The notes beneath the pieces are model-generated. The model did no database searches, was not told the DNA's origin, and saw only the letters and a program-made list of their open reading frames with translations. A stretch of DNA of 24,122 nucleotides, from positions 1 through 24,122 of the IMG/VR virus record IMGVR_UViG_3300009172_001193; one strand, 5' to 3'. Within the stretch, counting starts at the first letter, position 1. The number at the start of each line of letters is the position of its first letter. Shown here piece after piece: positions 6,601 to 14,030 of this stretch. Position numbers and translations under genes: made by a program. This DNA is from a virus.

Positions 6601-7003
6601 CACATACTCGTTTTCTTAGGTCAGTAGTACTAAATCGGTGATCTCTTTTATTAAAATATAATTCAATATCTCTAGCTTTACAAACATCTCTACCTGTAAA
6701 ATCTTTTTCTTTATATTCTACACCCAAGAATCTTACGTCTAATTGAAACAAACTTAGTATGTCTATTACATCTACTTCTGTTTGATAAGGTACAATCTCG
6801 TCAACAAACTTTAATGCATTTAATTGTGTATAACGTTCTACCATTGTTTGTATTGGTTTGTTTTTTGTGTCCGGTCTATCAATAGTAGGATCGCTTTGTA
6901 GACCAACAATAAGATAATCGCAATTTGCTTTTGCTTCTCGTAACATACCAACATGTCCTGCATGAAGTAAGTCAAATGTACTAAATGTAATACCTACTCT
7001 CAT
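6593..7003 (-). CDS. glycerol-3-phosphate cytidylyltransferase-like (TagD family)
   Basis: 136 residues, the normal size for TagD-type enzymes that make CDP-glycerol from CTP and glycerol-3-phosphate. The nucleotidyltransferase signature H14-A-G-H17 is in FDLLHAGHVGML, and the C-terminal RFSTTDLRKR corresponds to the RTxGISTT nucleotide-binding motif, shortened here. The N-terminal VGITFSTFD strand is standard. The exact alcohol-phosphate substrate is uncertain. It overlaps its upstream neighbour as TAATG. Lying in the same run as GalE, a glycosyltransferase and a cupin, it probably takes part in making an activated polyol or sugar. Confidence 0.82.
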   Translation of the reverse strand: MRVGITFSTFDLLHAGHVGMLREAKANCDYLIVGLQSDPTIDRPDTKNKPIQTMVERYTQLNALKFVDEIVPYQTEVDVIDILSLFQLDVRFLGVEYKEKDFTGRDVCKARDIELYFNKRDHRFSTTDLRKRVCDE

Positions 7004-7260
7004 TAGTGCAACGTAAGAGTGCCTAGACGTTTAGCCATCTTCTCCCTACATTCTGGTATTGTTTCTATAATTGTATGCATGAGACGAGTAATCTCTTCAT
7101 CTGTTAACACACATGTATAAAGCTCTATTGCTGATTCGATCATAATACCAGCAACCATTAACAAGTGTCCATCTGTATCTGGACCTATACGTTGAGTAAA
7201 TAAATCCCAAAGTTCTTGTTGAAACTCTTCCATTTCTTCTTTAGTCGGTTCCGTTGACAT
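7003..7260 (-). CDS. small hypothetical helical protein
   Basis: 85 residues from the ATG at 7260, which has GGAAGGAGAG shortly upstream and overlaps the cupin gene by 20 bases. An upstream start at 7347 would overlap the cupin by over 100 bases and is rejected. Predicted all-helical: PTKEEMEEFQQELWDLF, then HLLMVAGIMIESAIELY, then DEEITRLMHTIIETI. It shows no cysteine pair or membrane segment long enough to be certain. Function unknown. Confidence 0.6.
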   Translation of the reverse strand: MSTEPTKEEMEEFQQELWDLFTQRIGPDTDGHLLMVAGIMIESAIELYTCVLTDEEITRLMHTIIETIPECREKMAKRLGTLTLH

Positions 7261-7585
7261 CTTTGCTGGCTCTCCTTCCATCAAATACGCAGACAAACTC
7301 AATACCAACTGGTCCGGCGTATACTTTATGGAATACTCCGTCCTCAATTAGCACTATATTATCCTTCTCTACATATATCTGTTTGTTATCGAGATCTATA
7401 CGCCCTGATCCCTTAGTGAATATATAAACTTCTTCTTGTCCTTTATGTTTATGTCCAGTAGTATGTTTTCCTGGATATAATACAGTAGAACTTAATACTA
7501 AATTATTTAATGTAGTATTATCTTTAACAACGTAACGTTCGTCCTCTTTTGCAACAACGCCACCAATGTCTGTAACCTGTAACAT
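7241..7585 (-). CDS. single-domain cupin protein
   Basis: 114 residues with the cupin metal motif: PGKHTTGHKHKGQEEVYIF, giving two histidines, a glutamate and the following GSGRI turn, then the second motif DNIVLIEDGVFHKVYA with its histidine. Small cupins of this type act as sugar isomerases or epimerases, dioxygenases or regulators. Beside a cytidylyltransferase and GalE, a role in nucleotide-sugar or sugar-phosphate chemistry is likely, but this is inference. Confidence 0.8.
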   Translation of the reverse strand: MLQVTDIGGVVAKEDERYVVKDNTTLNNLVLSSTVLYPGKHTTGHKHKGQEEVYIFTKGSGRIDLDNKQIYVEKDNIVLIEDGVFHKVYAGPVGIEFVCVFDGRRASKDVNGTD

Positions 7586-7765
7586 CTAGTGTTCCTTATA
7601 CACTACAGTAAATTCTTTATCAGTATGATCAATCCATCTCTCATGGATTTCATCTCCATCGTAAGAAGCTCCTTTATAAGAACCTCCTATTTTTAATTGC
7701 ATAAACTTATAATTTGCTTCATCAGTTCCTAAATTACGTCCACGTTTAGTTTTAATATTTGTCAT
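7586..7765 (-). CDS. small hypothetical protein
   Basis: 59 residues, not recognised. Basic start (MTNIKTKRGRN), aromatic beta-like middle (ANYKFMQLKIGGSYKGASYDG) and a charged end (HERWIDHTDKEFTVVYKEH). The ATG at 7765 was chosen for its AAGG eight bases upstream and a ten-base gap after galE; an ATG at 7783 overlaps galE and has a poorly spaced ribosome site. It directly abuts the cupin gene. Confidence 0.5.
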   Translation of the reverse strand: MTNIKTKRGRNLGTDEANYKFMQLKIGGSYKGASYDGDEIHERWIDHTDKEFTVVYKEH

Positions 7766-7775
7766 GCTAATTACC

Positions 7776-8804
7776 TTATCCATAATCCTTAAACCTCTTA
7801 CAATTATACCAGGCCCATGTTGTTCTAATAATATTGTCTAGAGTTGAGTTTGTTGCTTGCCAGCCTACAATGTTTTCTATTTTCTTAGAGCTAGCCACTA
7901 ACCTCCCGGGATCTCCAGGTCTCCTAGGTCCCTTGTGTACTAGGAGTGTTTTATTAGTGTGTCTTTCAATAGCACTAATAATCTCTTTAATAGAATAACC
8001 TTTACCAGTACCTAAATTAAAGTAATCAAACTGTCCAGGTTTAAAAGTTTTACCAAGTTCGTATGCAGTTCTATGAGCTTTGGCAATATCTTCTACATGT
8101 AAGTAATCTCTAACACAAGTTCCGTCCGGAGTATCATAATCAGTTCCGTTTAATGTAAACACATCATTTATCATTAAGGCTTGCATTATTCTAGCAATTA
8201 AATGTGTTGCTTGTTTAACTTGTCCGTGTCTAACTTTAGTATCAGCACCACAGGCATTAAAGTAACGTAAACAAATAGCTTTGAACCCATATGCTTTTGC
8301 ACAATCCTCAATAACTTTTTCAGCCATTAACTTACTCATACCATACGGACTAGGAGGTTTTGTTTCAAATGTTTCTCTAATAGATTCATTCTGTTTAGGA
8401 TCTGTAGCCGAATAAACAGCCGCTGAACTAGAAAATATAAATGTTCCATCCCATTTAAGAGTAGCCAATGAACTTAGCAACTTAGAAGTTTGTCCTACAT
8501 TATTAGTATAGTACTTAGAAGGATCTGACACACTAGGTCCTACTAAACTCTCACCAGCAATATGTATTACTGCTACAGGTTTGAGTGTTCTAAGTTGATG
8601 TAAGAATATTCCGTTTGTATAATCTCCTGGAATAAAAGAATCTATATGTTCTAGTAACCAAGAACCTGTTTGCTGATTCCTATCACACCCGAGTATTTTG
8701 TATCCAAGTCTTTTAAACTCAAGTACAGTTTGTCCTCCAATGTAACCATTACAACCGGTAATAGCAATCCATTCATCACGTTCTTGTGCTTCTACATGTT
8801 CCAT
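7776..8804 (-). CDS. galE: UDP-glucose 4-epimerase-like NAD-dependent sugar epimerase
   Basis: 342 residues, extended SDR fold. The NAD-binding G17-x-x-G-x-x-G is in TGCNGYIGG (16-24); the catalytic site is S125-S127 (FSSSAAVY) with Y154-x-x-x-K158 (PYGMSKLMAEK); LRYFNACGAD (179-188) and DTPDGTCVRDYLHVEDIA are strongly GalE-like, as is the C-terminal RRPGDPGRL. It should interconvert UDP-glucose and UDP-galactose or the N-acetyl forms. The first 11 residues are a short extension. With the glycosyltransferase just upstream in the transcript it probably supplies the sugar donor. Confidence 0.9.
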   Translation of the reverse strand: MEHVEAQERDEWIAITGCNGYIGGQTVLEFKRLGYKILGCDRNQQTGSWLLEHIDSFIPGDYTNGIFLHQLRTLKPVAVIHIAGESLVGPSVSDPSKYYTNNVGQTSKLLSSLATLKWDGTFIFSSSAAVYSATDPKQNESIRETFETKPPSPYGMSKLMAEKVIEDCAKAYGFKAICLRYFNACGADTKVRHGQVKQATHLIARIMQALMINDVFTLNGTDYDTPDGTCVRDYLHVEDIAKAHRTAYELGKTFKPGQFDYFNLGTGKGYSIKEIISAIERHTNKTLLVHKGPRRPGDPGRLVASSKKIENIVGWQATNSTLDNIIRTTWAWYNCKRFKDYG

Positions 8805-8817
8805 ACTAACCTACTTT

Positions 8818-10008
8818 CTAGTATTTAGGTGTTGCTACATGATCTCTATATCTGTTACCAGACCTAGACCATTGTTTTCCGTCCATTCCTTGCATAATAT
8901 CAATCATACGATCAATAGTACCGTTAGTCCAATCACTAATAGGTCCTTGATTAACAGGTCCTGTTAATAGCTTTTCTAACTTTATAAGTGCATCTTCTTG
9001 ACTCCAAGGAACATACAAACGTTCATGATCATTATTAAAAGTTTCTGGGAAACTTCTATAAGCTGGATATAAAACGTTGCATCCTAATGTGTCTGCTTCA
9101 CTCACTGTATTACTAACCCAATCTTGTAATGCACAATTAAACAATACTTTACTATCATTAAGTATAGCATAGTAATCATTCTTTTGCAAGTCATTATATA
9201 TTGTAAGATGTCCTTTTTCTTGCATTGCTTTTGCACGTTCGATATACTTAGGATTGTTAGAACGTAAAGGGCCTCCACTTAGTACTGCAAACTCAACTTT
9301 TTCATTTTCTTTAAAGTGTGTAGAATTATAAGTTTCAATAAGATCCATAAAGAAGTCTGGTTGCTTTTCTTGATCAAACCTTGCCGCAAATACAACTCGA
9401 TTTTTTCGTGTACTCCAATCTTGTACACCACCACCAACACGTCCTAATACTTCTTCTTTACCAAAACTTAATCCTGATATATTGTAAATAGGTGCAGTCC
9501 AGTTTGCAATTCGCATATGGGCAACCATTTCTTCGTTAGTTGCAAGTATAGTAACATTAGGGATCTCGTTACACATTTGTTCGTATAACGACATCCACTT
9601 ACTCATACCCCAAACATGTACAAAGTCATCTGGATCAATTGCTTGTGCTAAACAACGTAGAAAAATCTTAGGTCGTTGCTGAGCTGGTATCTGGCACATG
9701 ATATATGGTAATGATTCCATACCAGGTTGAAACATGTCTTCAAAAAAGATAACGTCATCACCAGTACATTCTCCACTTCGCATCATTTGTACTAAGTTCA
9801 TCATCTGGCTCATACCAAAGTATGAACGTCCGTGTGCATCAAGTACTTGTCCTACACTAATTGCTTTAGTGTCATCAATAGTAGTTCCAGGAACAATTAC
9901 ATAATCAATGTTCCTCTTTTGAAAAGCGGCTACACTCCATTGTTGTAATTGTAAAGTGTAACGTCCTTCGTAAGGCTCAAGGCCCATATAGAATAGTTTT
10001 CTAAACAT
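8818..10008 (-). CDS. GT-B glycosyltransferase, GT4-like
   Basis: 396 residues. The C-terminal Rossmann half begins with NRVVFAARFDQEKQPDFFMDLI (203-224), the GT4-type strand and helix that contact the nucleotide sugar; LTIYNDLQKNDYYAILNDSKVLFN (268-291) and the VSEADTLGCNVLYP region (302-315), where the donor-binding Glu is E304, follow in the usual order. The N-terminal half (about 1-190) is the acceptor domain and is not recognised. Acceptor could be host lipopolysaccharide, a phage protein or modified DNA. galE lies directly downstream and a QueD-like gene two genes upstream. The sequence alone does not decide between these. Confidence 0.75.
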   Translation of the reverse strand: MFRKLFYMGLEPYEGRYTLQLQQWSVAAFQKRNIDYVIVPGTTIDDTKAISVGQVLDAHGRSYFGMSQMMNLVQMMRSGECTGDDVIFFEDMFQPGMESLPYIMCQIPAQQRPKIFLRCLAQAIDPDDFVHVWGMSKWMSLYEQMCNEIPNVTILATNEEMVAHMRIANWTAPIYNISGLSFGKEEVLGRVGGGVQDWSTRKNRVVFAARFDQEKQPDFFMDLIETYNSTHFKENEKVEFAVLSGGPLRSNNPKYIERAKAMQEKGHLTIYNDLQKNDYYAILNDSKVLFNCALQDWVSNTVSEADTLGCNVLYPAYRSFPETFNNDHERLYVPWSQEDALIKLEKLLTGPVNQGPISDWTNGTIDRMIDIMQGMDGKQWSRSGNRYRDHVATPKY

Positions 10009-10011
10009 TGC

Positions 10012-10434
10012 TTATACCCACTCAACAGTAATTTCCCATAACGGCTCACTTCTATAGTTCCAAAGTTCTGCTTCACCAACAGCATTTTTGTAAATGCCTA
10101 CATGAATTTTAAGAACCTTAGGAGTACGTTCCGGAGTTCCTTGAATATGGAACGTGTAAGTAAAACTCCTGTTTCCAGTATCTTCATGGAAACGAGACTC
10201 AGGTTTATCAATAGTATAACTATAGATTTGCTCTGCTTTCTTAAGATCGTCCAAGTAAGAACGATAAAGTTTTAAAGGTAACTCGCCTAAGTCAGGAGTT
10301 AGATATCCATCATAAAGCTCTGATATCTTTAAAAGATCATACTTAATGTGGGCTAAGTTTAGTGACTTGTTACGCCTGTGTCCACTAAAACGGACGTGAG
10401 GGCGAACATTAATCGAATTGTCGGAAACAACCAT
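10012..10434 (-). CDS. conserved hypothetical protein downstream of the QueD-like gene
   Basis: 140 residues from the ATG at 10434, chosen because AGAGG lies nine bases upstream; this overlaps the end of the QueD-like gene by 26 bases. Starts further upstream would overlap by up to 80 bases. The sequence is basic at the start (RPHVRFSGHRRNKS), helical in the middle (YLDDLKKAEQIYSY), and ends in beta strands (RSFTYTFHIQG, KVLKIHVGIY, PLWEITVEWV). Not recognised. Coupling to the QueD-like gene suggests a linked role, which is inference. Confidence 0.6.
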   Translation of the reverse strand: MVVSDNSINVRPHVRFSGHRRNKSLNLAHIKYDLLKISELYDGYLTPDLGELPLKLYRSYLDDLKKAEQIYSYTIDKPESRFHEDTGNRSFTYTFHIQGTPERTPKVLKIHVGIYKNAVGEAELWNYRSEPLWEITVEWV

Positions 10435-10780
10435 TTTCATTATCCTCTGATACATCGATCCATACAGATCGGTTTGGGTACTTTTCATTAATTTGCTTAT
10501 ATAGGTCTTCTGCCATCATCTCGCAACTCTTATAATCAAGTTCAAGAATACTGCCTTTATAGAGATTCAAACACCATCGCTTGAACTGTATAAACTCTAC
10601 ATCTCTGTCATCATGGAAAACTTCCATGTGAACTTTAAAGTAAAAGATGTGTCGATGCGGGCTTGCTAAAAAGCTCACATCATATTCGTCACCGGTAGCA
10701 AGTTTTGGATCAGTTGCCGCGGCCGGATAACAATGCATTCCTTCTAATTGGAAGGTGATCCAGATCATGTCTTTTGACAT
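10409..10780 (-). CDS. QueD / 6-pyruvoyl-tetrahydropterin synthase-like protein (divergent)
   Basis: 123 residues, the size of QueD. The elements line up in order with QueD: an early histidine (H16 in EGMHCYP), the zinc pair H42-x-H44 in PHRHIFYFKVHMEV, DRDVEFIQFKRW (58-69) for the MVxDFxxLK strand, KSCEMMAEDLYKQI (84-97) for PTSExLAxxIW, and SVWIDVSEDNENG (105-117) for the terminal strand with its Glu. The catalytic cysteine that normally precedes HGH is missing (ASPHRH here); C86 lies elsewhere. So it is either a divergent QueD making carboxy-tetrahydropterin or another T-fold protein. FolE and QueE in the window favour the first. AAGGA seven bases before the ATG supports the start. Confidence 0.5.
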   Translation of the reverse strand: MSKDMIWITFQLEGMHCYPAAATDPKLATGDEYDVSFLASPHRHIFYFKVHMEVFHDDRDVEFIQFKRWCLNLYKGSILELDYKSCEMMAEDLYKQINEKYPNRSVWIDVSEDNENGCFRQFD

Positions 10781-10811
10781 ATTTCTGTCCTTATGTTAGT
10801 TAGGGTTAAAG

Positions 10812-11129
10812 TTAATCAATGTAATTCTCAGCTTTAAGATACAACCACATTTTCCAGTCTATTGCACCTAGATATTTGTTTGTAGCTTCTAACTGAGCTT
10901 CTATTGCCGCTAAACGTTCTTCTATACTAGAGTCTTCTGTACTAGTAGAAAGTGTAGCGACGTCTTCAACTGCTTCAGGAGTTGCATCCATTTGTGTTAC
11001 TGGTGCTTCTACTGATTTAGTTAAATCCTGATCGGACGTAGTAGACTTAGGCCGAGGCTTCCTTGGAATAGGAGTTCGGGCATTTCCTACATTTGATTCG
11101 ATAAAATCATCTCCGTTTTTGTCTGTCAT
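10812..11129 (-). CDS. hypothetical protein, disordered N-terminus and C-terminal coiled coil
   Basis: 105 residues. Residues 1-65 are Pro/Ser/Thr/Asp-rich and probably disordered; SIEERLAAIEAQLEATNKYL (about 68-87) is a clear heptad coiled coil, and the end is aromatic (DWKMWLYLKAENYI). AAGGA lies before the ATG. Small proteins built like this act as oligomeric adaptors or tail or head accessory parts, but nothing identifies this one. Confidence 0.6.
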   Translation of the reverse strand: MTDKNGDDFIESNVGNARTPIPRKPRPKSTTSDQDLTKSVEAPVTQMDATPEAVEDVATLSTSTEDSSIEERLAAIEAQLEATNKYLGAIDWKMWLYLKAENYID

Positions 11130-11179
11130 TTTAATTCCTTAAAACGTTTGTTATATACATAGTTATTAGTAATAGCATA

Positions 11180-11710
11180 TTATGTCTTACCAAAAAGTGA
11201 TATGGTTTCATCTTTCTCATAATGAGACCATGGAGTAAACTTCTCTTTAGTTACATCGTGTACATTCATACACCAAACACCTTTGTTAGATCCTTTAAAC
11301 TCTGCGTCTGCAATCTTAACAATAAGATTAGGGTTAATAGTTTTAACATCAGGAATGTGTACACTTAGTAAAGGAATAAACTTATTAGATGACCATACTT
11401 CCGGTTTAATTATATTTAAAAACGTCTTATGCAAGTGTGCTTCATAATCAAACGATACCCAAAAGTCTTCTGCTAATAGTAATGTTATTGTGTTATTCCA
11501 ATCATTTTTTGGAAATGAATTAGTATAAGTTTGAACACTATGATTTGCACCTAGATAGATATGAGAAATATTATGCTCATTTGCTATTTCAATAATCTTT
11601 TCAGGATCAGGATGTCCTTGAACAAATAATGTTTTCTTACCAAATGCTACAGTATGCTCTACTTCAGTTCCTGTAAAGAACTCTGTATCATCATAATTAT
11701 CAACTGCCAT
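11180..11710 (-). CDS. conserved hypothetical protein
   Basis: 176 residues. An opening block FFTGTEVEHTVAFGKKTLFV (11-30) is followed by HISHIYLGANHS-like beta/alpha segments, which suggests a Rossmann-type fold; later parts are NTITLLLAEDFWVSFDYEA and FIPLLSVHIPDVK. I have the impression that this type of sequence is shared by T4-like marine phages but cannot name a family. The ATG overlaps the stop of the methyltransferase gene as TAATG, so it belongs to the DpdA-methyltransferase transcript. Confidence 0.65.
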   Translation of the reverse strand: MAVDNYDDTEFFTGTEVEHTVAFGKKTLFVQGHPDPEKIIEIANEHNISHIYLGANHSVQTYTNSFPKNDWNNTITLLLAEDFWVSFDYEAHLHKTFLNIIKPEVWSSNKFIPLLSVHIPDVKTINPNLIVKIADAEFKGSNKGVWCMNVHDVTKEKFTPWSHYEKDETISLFGKT

Positions 11711-12456
11711 TATTTTTCTCCTAATAACGTTTCAATTTCGTTATAGTCATTATTAATTTTGTTAATTGAATTATATAAGTCATAGCTTAGAGGTGCAAAC
11801 TCTGCTACAATATTATCAAAGTTATCTTGTAATGTAGTATTGTTTGCATCTAAGTTTGTTACAAAACCTAAACCTGTAGGGAAAGTAGGAATAGTTCTTA
11901 CCATAAGATCAGGTCTGTACTTGTTTATAATGTGCATAAACTTCCAAGTATCTCCTGCCCAATAAAATGTGTTCCAATCTCTTGTTGCAGTTTCAGGAAC
12001 AACAGGAAACACATCATGAAATAATGTTACAGTATCATGTGTACTATACTTTTCAATATTAATAAAGTCCCAAAGAACTTGATCATAATGATGTAAGCCA
12101 TCTACAAATGCAAGTTCAATAGGTCCTTGCATTATTTCTGTTACATTGTTATTTGCAAAGAAGTCATCGCTTGTATCACTATATATTTTTGTGTTGTCGC
12201 TTAACTCAATTTCTGTAAGAGGATTAGGATCAACGCCTATACAATTTGTAGTAGAGTTTGCATACTGTAAACTCCTGCCAGTATTAGTACCAATCTCCAA
12301 ATAGTTAGCAGGCTTTAGAGTTTTATGAAACCATTGCAACCAGTCAGTATACTGTACTCCTGGAAGCAACCGTTCAGTTATCTCTTCATGCCTTGCTTTT
12401 TCATCTAAGTCTTTACCGGCTTGTTCCGGCTCGTCTATTTTTACTGCCACGTTCAT
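11710..12456 (-). CDS. class I SAM-dependent methyltransferase
   Basis: 248 residues. Motif I is YLEIGTNTGRS (52-62), the acidic end of strand 2 is D76 in IGVDPNP, and the later block ELAFVDGLHHYDQVLWDF (114-131) with the VTLFHDV strand (143-149) is typical of the Methyltransf_24/macrocin O-methyltransferase group. Such enzymes methylate small molecules, sugars or other hydroxyl acceptors. The stop overlaps the next gene (TAATG) and the start overlaps the end of the TGT-like gene (ATGA). That places it right beside the base-exchange enzyme. It might methylate a modified base or a sugar; the target is unknown. Confidence 0.8.
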   Translation of the reverse strand: MNVAVKIDEPEQAGKDLDEKARHEEITERLLPGVQYTDWLQWFHKTLKPANYLEIGTNTGRSLQYANSTTNCIGVDPNPLTEIELSDNTKIYSDTSDDFFANNNVTEIMQGPIELAFVDGLHHYDQVLWDFINIEKYSTHDTVTLFHDVFPVVPETATRDWNTFYWAGDTWKFMHIINKYRPDLMVRTIPTFPTGLGFVTNLDANNTTLQDNFDNIVAEFAPLSYDLYNSINKINNDYNEIETLLGEK

Positions 12457-14006
12457 TCTCCTACTCCTGATACTAACTTAGCAAGAGCTTCGTCATTAGG
12501 ATCATCAAAATCTCCTGCACCTGCCATTACTTCTGTTGTAGTATCGTCATCTGTACTAAAAAGATCATTAACCGAATCAGCACCAGTTGTTCTAGTCTTA
12601 CGTCCAGAGAACTCGTTCATTAACGGTATGCATTGATCTAATAGTTTATACGGCTCTTCGCTCTTAAACACCATGTCAACTAGTTCCATCATGTATAAAG
12701 CATTACGAGGCACCCACAAGTCCACCTGACCTTCCTGCGTTTTTTGTCTAGTCTTTCTCCACTGTCTAGGATCAGGGTGTGTCTGTTGCCAAGCAATGTC
12801 AGCAAGTGCATTAGCACGTTGAACAGACTGTATATGTTGATCCACGTTATGTGCCATAATTAAACTATAAGAAAAAGTATCCCAAGACGTTTTAGATACC
12901 TTTCCATTTTTGTTTGCTTGCCCTGGAGCATAGTAACAAACATCGCCCATTGTAATTCTATCGCCTACTGCCGACGACCAAGGCCATGGCATTTTACTAC
13001 CACTAAGGTCTCGGTTATCAACAGCCTTTTCCATTACATATGTCATACGTTCATTTGTGTGTACATGCTGAGTGTAGGTTAAACCGTATGCCGTGCTAAC
13101 GAATGGAGATGCACAGTCGTATGTTAAGAGTAAGTTCGGATTGACAGTTGCCTTTAAGGCTCTTTGAATCGCCGTTAAAAAGATTGCCCATTCCAATCGA
13201 CTTGTGCCAAGTACATGTATAACATCTCTACCTGGCTCAAGCATTCCTTCGTCACGCATTTGAATTAACCTACGAAGCAATAGGTGGGCATCTTGCATAT
13301 TGTTACCACCCATTGCCCAACCTTCAAATGGGAAGTGTTTAACATTATCATACCAAATGTCTGCTTCTTCGTTTGAACTACCTTGTAGCACATTAAGAAA
13401 CTTAGTTTTGTGTTGTCTATTTGCCATAAACCATGCATTGTTATACATTGTGCCATCTAGACATTGCTGGAAACTTTTTAGTCCAGTACGTTCGTTCAAA
13501 GGAGGCCTAGCCGCCCATGTCGGAATATCTAATACCATCGAATAGTCCGCAGTATACTCAAGCCAGTTTAAGATTTGTCCTCGAGTTTTATCTGCACTAC
13601 CTTTGTAACCTTCATCACCTGGCTTCTCTAAGAAGTTCTCCCAGTCAAATTTAATTACACCTTTTGCAATCTGGAACCCTCCAGAGTCGCCTAATATAAA
13701 AGTTTTATCTCTATCACGTTTCTGAATCATGCTTTCTGCAACATCAGTTTTATTTAAATCTAATTGTGCATGTCCTGCTGAATACAATGCATAAGGATAA
13801 TGAAAATATGCTTTATCTTTATTTAGGAAATTAAGTCCTTCAATGCCTTCTTCGAACCCAGCCGGGATACGAGTTGCAGGAACACTTTTACCAGGTTCGT
13901 TTTGTTCTTTACTTACAACAGTAGAATAGAATGTAGAGATACTAGGCAAAAATACTGCATAGTCTTCATTGGTATCCCATAAGTCAGTTTTATTTTTCGT
14001 TGTCAT
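12453..14006 (-). CDS. dpdA: TGT-like DNA guanine transglycosylase, DpdA family
   Basis: 517 residues, with the motif order of tRNA-guanine transglycosylases: D107 in GDSGGFQ (106-112), Q208 in NVLQGS, the glycine pair in GWAMGGNN (229-236), HVLGTSRLEWAIF (264-276), and the likely nucleophile D297 in LLTYDCASPF. In TGT these residues hold the 7-deazaguanine base and form the covalent intermediate. The C-terminal zinc motif CxCxxC of bacterial TGT is not visible, and about 120 residues follow SYSLIMAHNVDQH, so it is not an ordinary tRNA enzyme. With QueE and FolE on the same strand, the DpdA role, exchanging guanine in DNA for a 7-deazaguanine, fits best. An archaeosine-type tRNA enzyme is the alternative. 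Confidence 0.82.
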   Translation of the reverse strand: MTTKNKTDLWDTNEDYAVFLPSISTFYSTVVSKEQNEPGKSVPATRIPAGFEEGIEGLNFLNKDKAYFHYPYALYSAGHAQLDLNKTDVAESMIQKRDRDKTFILGDSGGFQIAKGVIKFDWENFLEKPGDEGYKGSADKTRGQILNWLEYTADYSMVLDIPTWAARPPLNERTGLKSFQQCLDGTMYNNAWFMANRQHKTKFLNVLQGSSNEEADIWYDNVKHFPFEGWAMGGNNMQDAHLLLRRLIQMRDEGMLEPGRDVIHVLGTSRLEWAIFLTAIQRALKATVNPNLLLTYDCASPFVSTAYGLTYTQHVHTNERMTYVMEKAVDNRDLSGSKMPWPWSSAVGDRITMGDVCYYAPGQANKNGKVSKTSWDTFSYSLIMAHNVDQHIQSVQRANALADIAWQQTHPDPRQWRKTRQKTQEGQVDLWVPRNALYMMELVDMVFKSEEPYKLLDQCIPLMNEFSGRKTRTTGADSVNDLFSTDDDTTTEVMAGAGDFDDPNDEALAKLVSGVGE

Positions 14007-14030
14007 GCTTTTGCCTCTTATTAATTGTTA

